From Leeuwenhoekiella palythoae (GTDB lineage: Bacteria; Bacteroidota; Bacteroidia; Flavobacteriales; Flavobacteriaceae): a stretch of 64,000 bases of DNA. The stretch is from positions 65,488 to 129,487 of the forward strand of contig NZ_FQXT01000006.1 in NCBI RefSeq assembly GCF_900130045.1. Direction: 5' to 3'. Both the position numbers and the translations under genes were made by a program. Under the pieces are notes generated by a model, which did not search any database, had not been told where the DNA came from, and worked only from the letters and a program-made list of their open reading frames with translations. Positions 1 to 7,775 of the stretch are shown piece by piece (positions within the stretch are counted from its first letter, which is position 1; every line of letters begins with the position of its first letter).

Positions 1-1
1 A

Positions 2-568
2 GCAGGAGTGCAGCCTACTTTTGCCGACTCAACTTTTGTGAACTATCAAGGAAGTGTTGTAGGCGGAGATCGTTTTGATGCTTCAGTTACGCCGGTTTGG
101 TTTGATTTAACTCAGGTGGTTTTTGGTTTTGCTAACGGAGTAAGTGAATTGAAAGCCGGTACGCAGTTTACTCAAAACGCTGATGGTACATACAGCTTTG
201 GAGATGATTATGGCATTGGAGCTGTTTTTATTCCAAGCGGACTAGGGTATTTTAATAGTTCTGGGACAGGTTTTTCGGCATATTCAGATCTTGTGTTCAC
301 CTTTGATCTTTATCGTGCGGTAGAGGATTCAGATAATGATAATGACGGGGTTCCTAACTGGAAGGAAGACATCAATGGTAATCATTATGTAAACGAATTA
401 GGAGATGATACTGATGGAGATAATGTTCCAGATTATTTAGATACTGATGATGATGGTGACGGAACGTCTACGCGCGATGAACTGGATTTTGATGAAGATG
501 GAAATACCATATACATTGACTCAAATAATGATGGTCTTGATGATTATTTAGATCCAGATATAGGGTAA
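2..568 (+). CDS. FKBP-type peptidyl-prolyl isomerase lipoprotein, C-terminal part (5' end outside window)
   Basis: The reading frame is already open at the window edge, so the N-terminus is missing. The visible part starts near the middle of an FKBP-like domain. The pattern GFANGVSELKAGTQF, then FIPSGLGYF, then YSDLVFTFDL matches the last strands of FKBP isomerases, which speed up proline isomerisation during folding. After it comes an acidic tail of about 75 residues with repeated DxDxDG-type motifs (DSDNDNDGVP, DDTDGDNVPD, DDDGDGT). This resembles calcium-binding thrombospondin type 3 repeats. In flavobacteria such proteins are usually surface or periplasmic lipoproteins, but the signal peptide here lies outside the window. 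The gene ends 20 bases before a strong terminator. The FKBP call rests on the domain's second half only. Confidence 0.75.
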   Translation, partial: AGVQPTFADSTFVNYQGSVVGGDRFDASVTPVWFDLTQVVFGFANGVSELKAGTQFTQNADGTYSFGDDYGIGAVFIPSGLGYFNSSGTGFSAYSDLVFTFDLYRAVEDSDNDNDGVPNWKEDINGNHYVNELGDDTDGDNVPDYLDTDDDGDGTSTRDELDFDEDGNTIYIDSNNDGLDDYLDPDIG

Positions 569-587
569 GAAAACCATAAAAGGAAAT

Positions 588-626
588 AAAAAAGCCCGTT
601 ATCATTTTTGATAACGGGCTTTTTAT
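588..626. terminator. Rho-independent terminator, bidirectional
   Basis: A 15-bp perfect stem (AAAAGCCCGTTATCA and its complement) around a TTTT loop, with A and T runs on either side. It lies between the FKBP gene (+) and the convergent barrel gene (-), so it could serve both. Confidence 0.9.
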
Positions 627-675
627 TGGTGCCACCAAAGATTTTAGCACTCTGTGGCTTACCTTATGAACATGA

Positions 676-1260
676 TTATAAATTAAGTGATACACTTAAA
701 ATAAGTTGATCAGGTCGTGTGTCTATTCTTGATCCTGAAGTGATGATTCCGTTAGAATCTAAAAACTCTGCTTCGTTATCACCAAAACCACGCTCATAGC
801 GTAAGTCAACGCCAAGTTTTCCTAAAGCGATTGCTGCGCCCACATTGAGACCTACTGTAAAATCGTTTTTTACATCTCCCAGGGTGATGCCGTCATACTC
901 GGTATCTAAAATGTATTGAAAAGCAGGACCTGCAAAAACTTGTAGTGGCCCAATAACTTCAAGACCTACTAGAACTGGTAGGTCTAGCTTTTGCATGCTA
1001 AAATCATCATCTTCATAGGTAGAATTGAGCTTGGTATAAACAAGTTCTGGTCGCAAGAAGAGTTTTTCTCCTGTACGCCCAAAGACCCCCACGTGATAGC
1101 CTATATCGCTACTTGGGTCTTGATAAGCGTTTTCGGCAGAGTCGCTAATGTCTCCTGTGCCTCCGTAGTTAAGACCGGCTTTAATTCCAAAACCAGGATC
1201 TGATTGTGCGTGTGCAAACGACACGGCTAAAAATAAAATTCCTAAAAATGCTCTTTTCAT
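676..1260 (-). CDS. Small outer-membrane beta-barrel protein (PorT/OMP_b-brl type)
   Basis: The 194-residue protein has a clean signal peptide (MKRAFLGILFLAVSFAHAQ). What follows alternates hydrophobic and polar residues and is rich in glycine and aromatics, as in a small transmembrane barrel. It begins GFGIKAGLNYGG, has an internal FLRPELVYTK strand, and ends with RPDQLILSVSLNL, a typical barrel-closing strand. This fits the outer membrane beta-barrel family (PF13568) that is abundant in Bacteroidota. The role is unknown; family members range from structural proteins to parts of secretion systems. It is transcribed alone, convergent with the FKBP gene. An inverted repeat (GCTCAA, two bases, TTGAGC) sits 15 bases before the start codon. 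Confidence 0.8.
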   Translation of the reverse strand: MKRAFLGILFLAVSFAHAQSDPGFGIKAGLNYGGTGDISDSAENAYQDPSSDIGYHVGVFGRTGEKLFLRPELVYTKLNSTYEDDDFSMQKLDLPVLVGLEVIGPLQVFAGPAFQYILDTEYDGITLGDVKNDFTVGLNVGAAIALGKLGVDLRYERGFGDNEAEFLDSNGIITSGSRIDTRPDQLILSVSLNL

Positions 1261-1274
1261 ATCAGTTAAGTTTA

Positions 1275-1288
1275 GCTCAAAATTGAGC
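1275..1288. repeat. Short inverted repeat upstream of the barrel gene
   Basis: GCTCAA and TTGAGC are separated by two bases, 15-28 bases upstream of the start codon of the barrel gene at 676-1260. It could be a regulator site or a small hairpin in the mRNA leader. I see no -7 box of the usual type near it. Confidence 0.4.
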
Positions 1289-1374
1289 GGTTAAAGTTAA
1301 AAGAGATCTGTAAAGATCGCCTTAAACTAGCTGATAGAAGCAAACATTTTTAGGAATAGAATCTATAAAAGTGC

Positions 1375-2328
1375 TTACTTCTTAGCTAGCACTCTATTAA
1401 CGGCTTCTACAATAGATTTAGTATTAAGGCCGTATTTTTCCATAAGTTGAGCAGGAGTTCCACTCTCACCAAAAGTATCATTGGTTGCTACGAATTCTTG
1501 GTAAACAGGATCGTTTTTAGCAAGCAAGCCAGAAACGCTTTCGCCAAGACCACCTAAGTAATTGTGCTCTTCACAAGTTACTACACAACGTGTCTTTTTT
1601 ATAGAATTTAAAATAGCTTCATCATCAAGTGGCTTGATGGTGTGGATGTTAATAACCTCTGCGCTGATTCCTTTTTCCTCAAGTGCTTCGGCAGCTTCTA
1701 GAGCGTGCCATACCAGGTGACCGGTCGCTAAAATGGTTACATCAGAACCTTCAACAAGGTGCAATGCCTTACCGATTTCAAATTTTCCGTCAGCTTCAGT
1801 AAAGTTAGGAACGCTAGGTCTACCAAAACGTAAGTAAACCGGTCCGTCGTGATCTGCGATCGCAATGGTGGCTGCTTTAGTTTGGTTAAAGTCACAAGGG
1901 TTGATCACGGTCATTCCCGGTAACATTTTCATTAAACCTAGATCTTCAAGAATCTGGTGCGTTGCTCCATCTTCACCAAGAGTAAGACCGGCGTGAGAAG
2001 CACATATTTTTACATTTTTTCCAGAATACGCAACACTTTGACGAATTTGATCATACACACGACCAGTTGCAAAGTTTGCAAAAGATGTTGCGTAAGGTAT
2101 TTTTCCGCCTATGGTCATACCGGCAGCCATACCAATCATATTAGCTTCTGCGATACCGGTTTGAAAAAAGCGTTCTGGATGGTTTTTAGCAAAGTCGTTC
2201 AGTTTTAAAGAGCCGGTAAGGTCCGCACAAAGCGCCACAACATCTTCATGAGTTTTGCCCAATTCGTCCATACCTGCACCAAAACCAGAACGTGTATCTA
2301 TATTTCCTGAATTTGTGAATTTTTTCAT
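1375..2328 (-). CDS. Transketolase, C-terminal subunit
   Basis: At 317 residues this covers the pyrimidine-binding and C-terminal domains of transketolase, the thiamine-diphosphate enzyme that moves two-carbon units between sugar phosphates in the pentose phosphate pathway. The segment FFQTGIAEANMIGMAAGM carries the glutamate that activates the cofactor. A C-terminal transketolase domain follows (LATGHLVWHALEAAE, then CEEHNYLGGLGE). The thiamine pyrophosphate-binding half is the gene just upstream, 85 bases away on the same strand, so the two together replace a full-length enzyme of about 650 residues. Splitting transketolase this way is common in Bacteroidota, archaea and some Firmicutes. 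The gene probably shares a transcript with its partner. Confidence 0.92.
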   Translation of the reverse strand: MKKFTNSGNIDTRSGFGAGMDELGKTHEDVVALCADLTGSLKLNDFAKNHPERFFQTGIAEANMIGMAAGMTIGGKIPYATSFANFATGRVYDQIRQSVAYSGKNVKICASHAGLTLGEDGATHQILEDLGLMKMLPGMTVINPCDFNQTKAATIAIADHDGPVYLRFGRPSVPNFTEADGKFEIGKALHLVEGSDVTILATGHLVWHALEAAEALEEKGISAEVINIHTIKPLDDEAILNSIKKTRCVVTCEEHNYLGGLGESVSGLLAKNDPVYQEFVATNDTFGESGTPAQLMEKYGLNTKSIVEAVNRVLAKK

Positions 2329-2413
2329 ATTTCTGACCCCATTTTATTCGTTATGAGTAAAATATATTCGGGGTAATTTTTAAGGTTAATAGTTTCTTTT
2401 TGATGGGTGTCAA

Positions 2414-3259
2414 TTAGTAATCCCCTAAAGTTTCAGGGTTTTGCGCTAGTGCTTTTTCTAATTGCTCATCATTAGGCGCTTTACCGTGCCACGCGTGACC
2501 ATTCATCATAAAGTCAACACCGTGTCCCATAATGGTATGTAGTAAAATACAAACTGGTTTTCCTTTACCGGTGCGTGATTTAGCTTCGTTGAGACCAGCG
2601 ATAATCGCTTCGATATCATTTCCTTTTTCAACATCTAAAACGTCCCAGCCAAAAGCTTCAAATTTAGCACGTACACTACCCATGTTCAACACATCGTCAG
2701 TGCTTCCATCAATTTGCTGACCGTTGAGGTCAATAGTAGCAATTAGGTTATCTACCTTGTTACCGGCAGCATATAAAATTGCTTCCCAGTTTTGACCTTC
2801 TTGTAATTCACCGTCACCGTGAAGGGAATAAACAAGGCTGTCATCACCATTTAATTTTTTAGTTTGAGCAGCCCCAAGAGCAACACTCATTCCTTGTCCT
2901 AGAGAACCTGAAGCGATGCGAATGCCTGGCAGGCCTTCGTGAGTTGTTGGGTGACCCTGTAAACGAGAATCTATTTTTCTAAACGTATTTAATTCTTCAA
3001 CCGGAAAATAGCCAGAACGAGCCAAAACGCTGTAAAATACAGGAGAAATATGTCCATTAGACAGGAAGAATAGATCTTCGTCCTTTCCGTCCATATCAAA
3101 ACCTTCTTTACGTTTCATTACTTCTTGATATAAGGCTACAAAAAATTCAGTACAGCCTAAAGATCCTCCCGGATGCCCAGAACTCACTTGGTGTACTTGC
3201 CTTACGATGTCTCTTCTTACCTGAGAGACAAAATCTTCTAATTGTTTTGTGTTTGGCAT
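2414..3259 (-). CDS. Transketolase, N-terminal (TPP-binding) subunit
   Basis: The 281-residue protein carries the pyrophosphate-binding domain of transketolase. SGHPGGSLG near residue 27 is the conserved substrate and cofactor loop. GDGELQEGQNWEA is the GDG...N motif that binds magnesium and thiamine diphosphate. The protein stops where the second domain would begin in a full-length enzyme, and that domain is supplied by the next gene. The ATG at 3259 is preceded by a good Bacteroidota promoter, so this is likely the first gene of a two-gene operon. The enzyme is cytoplasmic. Confidence 0.93.
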   Translation of the reverse strand: MPNTKQLEDFVSQVRRDIVRQVHQVSSGHPGGSLGCTEFFVALYQEVMKRKEGFDMDGKDEDLFFLSNGHISPVFYSVLARSGYFPVEELNTFRKIDSRLQGHPTTHEGLPGIRIASGSLGQGMSVALGAAQTKKLNGDDSLVYSLHGDGELQEGQNWEAILYAAGNKVDNLIATIDLNGQQIDGSTDDVLNMGSVRAKFEAFGWDVLDVEKGNDIEAIIAGLNEAKSRTGKGKPVCILLHTIMGHGVDFMMNGHAWHGKAPNDEQLEKALAQNPETLGDY

Positions 3260-3284
3260 TTTAATTAAGTTAAAATTTGAAGTT

Positions 3285-3315
3285 CAAAAATACCCATTTT
3301 AAACACGTATTACAA
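3285..3315 (-). promoter_or_regulatory. Bacteroidota-type promoter of the transketolase operon
   Basis: On the minus strand a TTG (-33 region) is followed after 20 bases by TATTTTTG, which fits the TAnnTTTG -7 consensus. The -7 box ends 26 bases before the start codon. Confidence 0.65.
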
Positions 3316-3431
3316 TCAATAACCCATATATTACTAAGCTTTTAAGGAAATTTAAGAAGATTGATATTTTAAGTGTAAAATTCGCACTTATCTTGTGCTT
3401 TTCTGTATCAAGACTATCTATTAAATAGTTT

Positions 3432-3439
3432 TATCTTTG
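3432..3439 (+). promoter_or_regulatory. -7 promoter box for the tgt operon
   Basis: TATCTTTG is a perfect match to TAnnTTTG and lies 17 bases before the tgt start codon. I see no TTG at the right spacing upstream, so only the -7 element is supported. Confidence 0.6.
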
Positions 3440-3456
3440 CCGCTCTAAATTATACT

Positions 3457-4587
3457 ATGCTATTTAATCTTGTCACAAAAGACGCTGCCAGTAAGGCGCG
3501 TGCAGGAGCAATCACCACCGATCACGGAACCATTGAAACCCCAATTTTTATGCCTGTGGGCACCGTTGCCACGGTAAAAGGGGTGCATCAGCGGGAGCTA
3601 GAACAAGATATAAATCCTGATATAATTTTAGGAAACACCTACCATTTATATTTAAGACCACAAACCGAAATCCTCGAGAAGGCCGGTGGCTTGCATAAGT
3701 TTATGAATTGGGACCGAAACATTCTAACCGATAGTGGCGGGTATCAAGTTTATTCACTTTCTGCAAATCGAAAGATCAAAGAAGAAGGTGTGAAGTTTAA
3801 ATCACACATCGATGGCTCATTTCATATGTTTACACCAGAGCGTGTGATGGAAATTCAGCGTAGTATTGGCGCCGATATTATTATGGCTTTTGATGAGTGT
3901 ACGCCGTATCCTTGCGATTATAATTACGCAAAACGCTCGATGCATATGACGCATCGATGGTTAGATCGCTGTATCAACCACTTGGCTAAAACTCCGGTGA
4001 AATACGGTTATGATCAAGCGTTTTTTCCTATTGTTCAGGGAAGTACGTATAAGGATCTGCGGAAACAATCTGCAGAATATATTGCTAACTCGGGAGCAGT
4101 GGGTAACGCCATTGGCGGACTCTCAGTAGGGGAGCCGGCGGAAGAAATGTACGCGATGACCGAAGTAGTGACTGAAATCCTTCCGGAAGATAAACCACGG
4201 TATTTGATGGGTGTGGGAACACCTATCAATATTTTAGAGAATATTGCGTTAGGTATAGATATGTTTGACTGCGTAATGCCTACGCGTAACGGGCGCAACG
4301 GAACTTTGTTTACACAACACGGTACGATAAATATTAAAAATAAAAAGTGGGAAGCTGATTTTTCTGCGCTTGATCCTGACGGAACGACTTGGGTAGATAC
4401 CGCGTACTCTAAAGCCTATGTGCGTCATTTATTTAGTGTGAACGAAATTTTAGGGCGTCAGATAGGCACCATTCATAATCTTGGTTTCTATATGTGGCTG
4501 GTACGCGAAGCCCGAAAACATATTATTGCCGGAGATTTTTACAGCTGGAAAGAAAAAATGGTAAAACAAATGGATAAAAGACTTTAG
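3457..4587 (+). CDS. tgt: tRNA-guanine transglycosylase
   Basis: This 376-residue enzyme exchanges guanine-34 in tRNAs with GUN anticodons for a queuine precursor. The active-site aspartate is in TDSGGYQVYSL (D92) and the nucleophile in GIDMFDCVMPTRNGRNG (D271). The C-terminal zinc site normally has a CxCxxC motif after the SxLDP segment. Here that stretch reads DPDGTTWVDTAYSKAY, with no cysteine, although the histidine of TIHNL is kept. I recall that Bacteroidota homologues share this change, so the enzyme is probably functional. The stop codon directly abuts the next ATG, so the gene is co-transcribed with the permease and transporter that follow. Confidence 0.95.
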   Translation: MLFNLVTKDAASKARAGAITTDHGTIETPIFMPVGTVATVKGVHQRELEQDINPDIILGNTYHLYLRPQTEILEKAGGLHKFMNWDRNILTDSGGYQVYSLSANRKIKEEGVKFKSHIDGSFHMFTPERVMEIQRSIGADIIMAFDECTPYPCDYNYAKRSMHMTHRWLDRCINHLAKTPVKYGYDQAFFPIVQGSTYKDLRKQSAEYIANSGAVGNAIGGLSVGEPAEEMYAMTEVVTEILPEDKPRYLMGVGTPINILENIALGIDMFDCVMPTRNGRNGTLFTQHGTINIKNKKWEADFSALDPDGTTWVDTAYSKAYVRHLFSVNEILGRQIGTIHNLGFYMWLVREARKHIIAGDFYSWKEKMVKQMDKRL

Positions 4588-5664
4588 ATGAAAATCCTTG
4601 ATTGGTACATACTGAAGCGTTATCTGGGCACTTTTATAGGAATGCTGCTCTTATTTATCCCCATCGGGATCACGGTAAATCTCGCCGAGAAGATAGATAA
4701 GATGTTAGCTAACGAGGTGCCTTTTGTTGAGGTAGCGATCTATTATCTCAATTTTACCATCTATTTTGCCAATCTGTTATTTCCGTTGTTTTTATTCCTG
4801 TCGGTGATTTGGTTTACTTCAAAACTGGCAAACAATACTGAGGTTATCGCATTTTTGAGTAGTGGTGTTTCGTTTTACAGGTTTTTACGACCTTATCTTA
4901 TAGGAGCAACGCTGGTTTGTATCGGGGCTTATATTCTGGGTACTTATCTTGCGCCTAATGCCAGTAGAGGGTTTAATGAGTTTACTTATGAATACCTCAA
5001 AAATGGTAAGGCAGCACGGGAAACCCGAAATGTTTACCGCCAGATCAATGATCACGATTACATCTACGTGAGTAGGTTTACACCGTCTAGCAAAATGGGG
5101 CAGAACTTCACTTTAGAACATTTTGAAGACAATACGCTGCAATATAAAATTCAGGCGCGCAGTATCGTCTACCGTCCTGAAGATACACTCTACCGCCTTA
5201 ATGGTTATAAAAAGCGAATTGTAGGTAAAGAGGGTGATATTTTAATTTCAAAACCAAAATTAGACACCTTATTTTCTTTTGACCTAGAAGATCTCACTCC
5301 GCTAGAATATATCGCGGAAACTTTGACGACGCCGAGACTACGAGAGTTTATAGATAAGGAGCGTGCTCGTGGTTCTTCGGCGATCAACAGGTATGAAGTG
5401 GTGCTGTACAAACGCTACAGTTTACCGGTAAGTGCCTATATCTTAACCATTATTGCCGTTGCAGTTTCTTCGATGAAGCGCCGGGGAGGAATGGGAATCA
5501 ATCTGGCGTTGGGGATTTCACTAGCCTTTATATTTATCTTTTTTGATAAGGTTTTTGGGACCATTTCAGAGCAATCAGATTTTTCGCCTATGGTTGCCGT
5601 ATGGCTGCCTAATGTGCTTTTTGGTATTTTAGCTGTTTATCTTCTCAACCGTGCAAAACGATAG
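4588..5664 (+). CDS. LptF/LptG family permease
   Basis: The 358-residue protein belongs to the YjgP/YjgQ family, the inner-membrane permeases that work with the LptB ATPase to pull lipopolysaccharide out of the inner membrane toward the Lpt bridge. The layout is typical. Two or three membrane segments lie in the first 125 residues (GTFIGMLLLFIPIGITVNLA and a hydrophobic hairpin near 60-75). A periplasmic beta-jellyroll-like stretch follows at about 130-270, and three C-terminal membrane segments begin at about 275. It starts at the base after the tgt stop codon and overlaps the next gene by 14 bases. Whether it plays the F or the G role cannot be decided from sequence alone. Confidence 0.9.
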   Translation: MKILDWYILKRYLGTFIGMLLLFIPIGITVNLAEKIDKMLANEVPFVEVAIYYLNFTIYFANLLFPLFLFLSVIWFTSKLANNTEVIAFLSSGVSFYRFLRPYLIGATLVCIGAYILGTYLAPNASRGFNEFTYEYLKNGKAARETRNVYRQINDHDYIYVSRFTPSSKMGQNFTLEHFEDNTLQYKIQARSIVYRPEDTLYRLNGYKKRIVGKEGDILISKPKLDTLFSFDLEDLTPLEYIAETLTTPRLREFIDKERARGSSAINRYEVVLYKRYSLPVSAYILTIIAVAVSSMKRRGGMGINLALGISLAFIFIFFDKVFGTISEQSDFSPMVAVWLPNVLFGILAVYLLNRAKR

Positions 5665-6565
5665 TCTTAAAAGTTACCTTCATTTTCACGTCATCGTGTT
5701 CATTTGGGGGTTTACGGCAGTTCTGGGTGCTTTGATCAGCATTGGTGCTACGGCATTGGTTTGGTATCGTATGCTCATCGCTTCTCTGGTAATTTTTGTC
5801 TACATAAAAATTAAAGGGATTTCGCTCAAGGCGAAAGGAAAAACAGTTTTAGAGCTTGCAGGTGTAGGTGTTCTAATAGCCTTGCATTGGTTGACGTTTT
5901 TCGGCGCGGTAAAAATCGCTAATGTTTCTATCACTTTGGCGATGATGAGTACTGGTGCTTTCTTTACAAGCATATTAGAGCCTATCTTTTATAAACGGAA
6001 ACTCATCTGGTATGAACTCGTTTTTGGTTTGCTTGTTATTGGTGGCTTATATCTCATTTTTGAAGTAGAAACACGTTACACCGAAGCTATCATCGTTGCG
6101 CTTATTTCGGCATTACTGGCGGCCTTGTTCACGCTATTTAATGGTAAATATGCTAAAAAGCACGATTCGGTGATGATCTCTTTTTATGAGCTGCTCACCG
6201 GAGCCTTGTTTATTACTGTTTTTCTGGCGGTAACTAATCGTTTTGACGCTTCCTTTTTTCAGGTGCAGCAAACAGACTGGATCTACCTTATAATTTTGGC
6301 TACGGTGTGCACCGCCTATGCATTTATTGCTTCTGTGAAAGTTATGAAGCATCTAACGCCGTATACGATTATGCTCACCACAAATATGGAACCGGTTTAT
6401 GGAATCATCCTCGCATTTCTCATTTTAGGCGACGCTGAACAAATGAATACCGGATTTTATTTTGGAGCGATTCTTATTTTATTGACGGTAATTTTAAACG
6501 GAATTTTAAAAAATGCCAGAAGACGCAAGGCCGCTCGTGCATTAAATACGATAAAAACAAACTAA
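5651..6565 (+). CDS. EamA-family (drug/metabolite superfamily) transporter
   Basis: The 304-residue membrane protein has about ten hydrophobic helices in two EamA repeats. The first repeat is at about 8-140 (ending GLYLIFEVE) and the second at about 150-290 (ending with a long hydrophobic helix GAILILLTVILNGIL). The first repeat opens with HFHVIVFIWGFTAVLG, a family hallmark. Such proteins export amino acids or other small metabolites, but the substrate cannot be told from sequence. A GTG start at 5651 overlaps the end of the permease gene by 14 bases, suggesting coupled translation. The C-terminus is basic and faces the cytoplasm. Confidence 0.88.
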   Translation: MQNDSLKSYLHFHVIVFIWGFTAVLGALISIGATALVWYRMLIASLVIFVYIKIKGISLKAKGKTVLELAGVGVLIALHWLTFFGAVKIANVSITLAMMSTGAFFTSILEPIFYKRKLIWYELVFGLLVIGGLYLIFEVETRYTEAIIVALISALLAALFTLFNGKYAKKHDSVMISFYELLTGALFITVFLAVTNRFDASFFQVQQTDWIYLIILATVCTAYAFIASVKVMKHLTPYTIMLTTNMEPVYGIILAFLILGDAEQMNTGFYFGAILILLTVILNGILKNARRRKAARALNTIKTN

Positions 6566-6594
6566 AAAAATGACCGGTTAAAAACCGATAAGGG

Positions 6595-6627
6595 TTTGGG
6601 AGAAGCTTTTTAAAACCTTTATATTTG
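6595..6627 (+). promoter_or_regulatory. Bacteroidota-type promoter of accA
   Basis: TTTG at 6595-6598, a 21-base spacer, then TATATTTG at 6620-6627. Both elements match the consensus. The start codon is 25 bases downstream. Confidence 0.75.
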
Positions 6628-6652
6628 TCAGCTAACTAAAAATTTCCCCTAA

Positions 6653-7606
6653 ATGGAATATTTAGAATTTGAACAACCTATTAAGGAGCTAGAAGAACAG
6701 CTCCAGAAGTGCTCACTTATTGGTCAGGAAAGTGATGTTGATGTGACCAATACGTGTAAGCAAATAGAGAAAAAACTCATTGATACTAAGAAGGAGATTT
6801 ACAAAAATCTTACACCTTGGCAACGAGTTCAACTTTCACGTCATCCTAATCGCCCGTATACATTAGATTATATCAAGGCGCTTTGTGGGGATACTTTTTT
6901 AGAACTTCACGGCGATCGCAATGTCAAAGATGACAAAGCGATGATAGGTGGCTTAGGTAAAATTGGCGACCAAAGTTTTATGTTGATCGGTCAGCAAAAG
7001 GGATTCAATACAAAAACACGTCAATACCGTAATTTTGGTATGGCAAATCCAGAAGGCTACCGTAAGGCTCTGCGACTTATGAAAAGTGCAGAGAAATTTA
7101 ACCTTCCTGTAGTATGCTTTATCGATACTCCGGGAGCTTACCCGGGTCTTGAAGCTGAAGAGCGCGGTCAAGGAGAAGCGATCGCTCGTAATATTCTTGA
7201 AATGACCCGTCTTAAAGTGCCAATCATCGTCGTGATCATTGGGGAAGGAGCTAGTGGTGGAGCTTTAGGAATAGGTGTTGGAGACAAAGTATTGATGCTT
7301 GAGAATACGTGGTATTCTGTGATTTCTCCAGAATCTTGTTCTTCGATTTTATGGAGAAGCTGGGAGTTTAAAGAGCAAGCGGCAGATGCCTTAAAGCTTA
7401 CCGCAAAAGATATGAAGAAGCAAAAGCTTATTGATGAGATCGTAAAAGAACCTCTTGGTGGGGCGCACAGCGATCGCGAAGCGACCTTCACTACAATAAA
7501 AGAAGAGATTTTAAAAGCGTTTAAAGAGTTTAAAAACTTATCACCAAAGGATTTGGTTGAAAAACGTATGGATAAATATTCAAATATGGGTGTGTTTAAA
7601 GGCTAA
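6653..7606 (+). CDS. accA: Acetyl-CoA carboxylase, carboxyltransferase subunit alpha
   Basis: The 317-residue protein is the alpha half of the carboxyltransferase that moves a carboxyl group from biotin to acetyl-CoA, the first step of fatty acid synthesis. The family signature is clear: an N-terminal helical hairpin (PIKELEEQL), [14 protein letters not shown], the CoA-site stretch [19 protein letters not shown], and the oxyanion-hole glycines in [15 protein letters not shown]. Its length matches the E. coli protein (319). It has its own promoter and terminator, so it is probably a single-gene unit. The beta subunit and biotin genes are not in this window. Confidence 0.97.
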   Translation: MEYLEFEQPIKELEEQLQKCSLIGQESDVDVTNTCKQIEKKLIDTKKEIYKNLTPWQRVQLSRHPNRPYTLDYIKALCGDTFLELHGDRNVKDDKAMIGGLGKIGDQSFMLIGQQKGFNTKTRQYRNFGMANPEGYRKALRLMKSAEKFNLPVVCFIDTPGAYPGLEAEERGQGEAIARNILEMTRLKVPIIVVIIGEGASGGALGIGVGDKVLMLENTWYSVISPESCSSILWRSWEFKEQAADALKLTAKDMKKQKLIDEIVKEPLGGAHSDREATFTTIKEEILKAFKEFKNLSPKDLVEKRMDKYSNMGVFKG

Positions 7607-7632
7607 TACACTTAAACATCACTTGCGACAAA

Positions 7633-7662
7633 ATTCCGGAGTTTTGCACTCCGGATTTTTTT
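7633..7662 (+). terminator. Rho-independent terminator after accA
   Basis: An 8-bp stem TCCGGAGT/ACTCCGGA around a five-base loop, followed by a run of seven T. Confidence 0.85.
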
Positions 7663-7738
7663 ATGCTTGTTAACAAGAATGTTTAGTTATCAACAAGCTA
7701 TTTGTTAACTTATGGTGGACAATGACAGTATTGAAAAG

Positions 7739-7770
7739 TTGAACCTGCCAAAGCAAATTTTTTACATTCG
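7739..7770 (+). promoter_or_regulatory. Probable promoter of dnaB
   Basis: TTG at 7739-7741, a 21-base spacer, then TACATTCG at 7763-7770, one mismatch from TAnnTTTG. The dnaB ATG follows six bases later, so the leader would be almost absent. Confidence 0.5.
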
Positions 7771-7775
7771 CCCTC

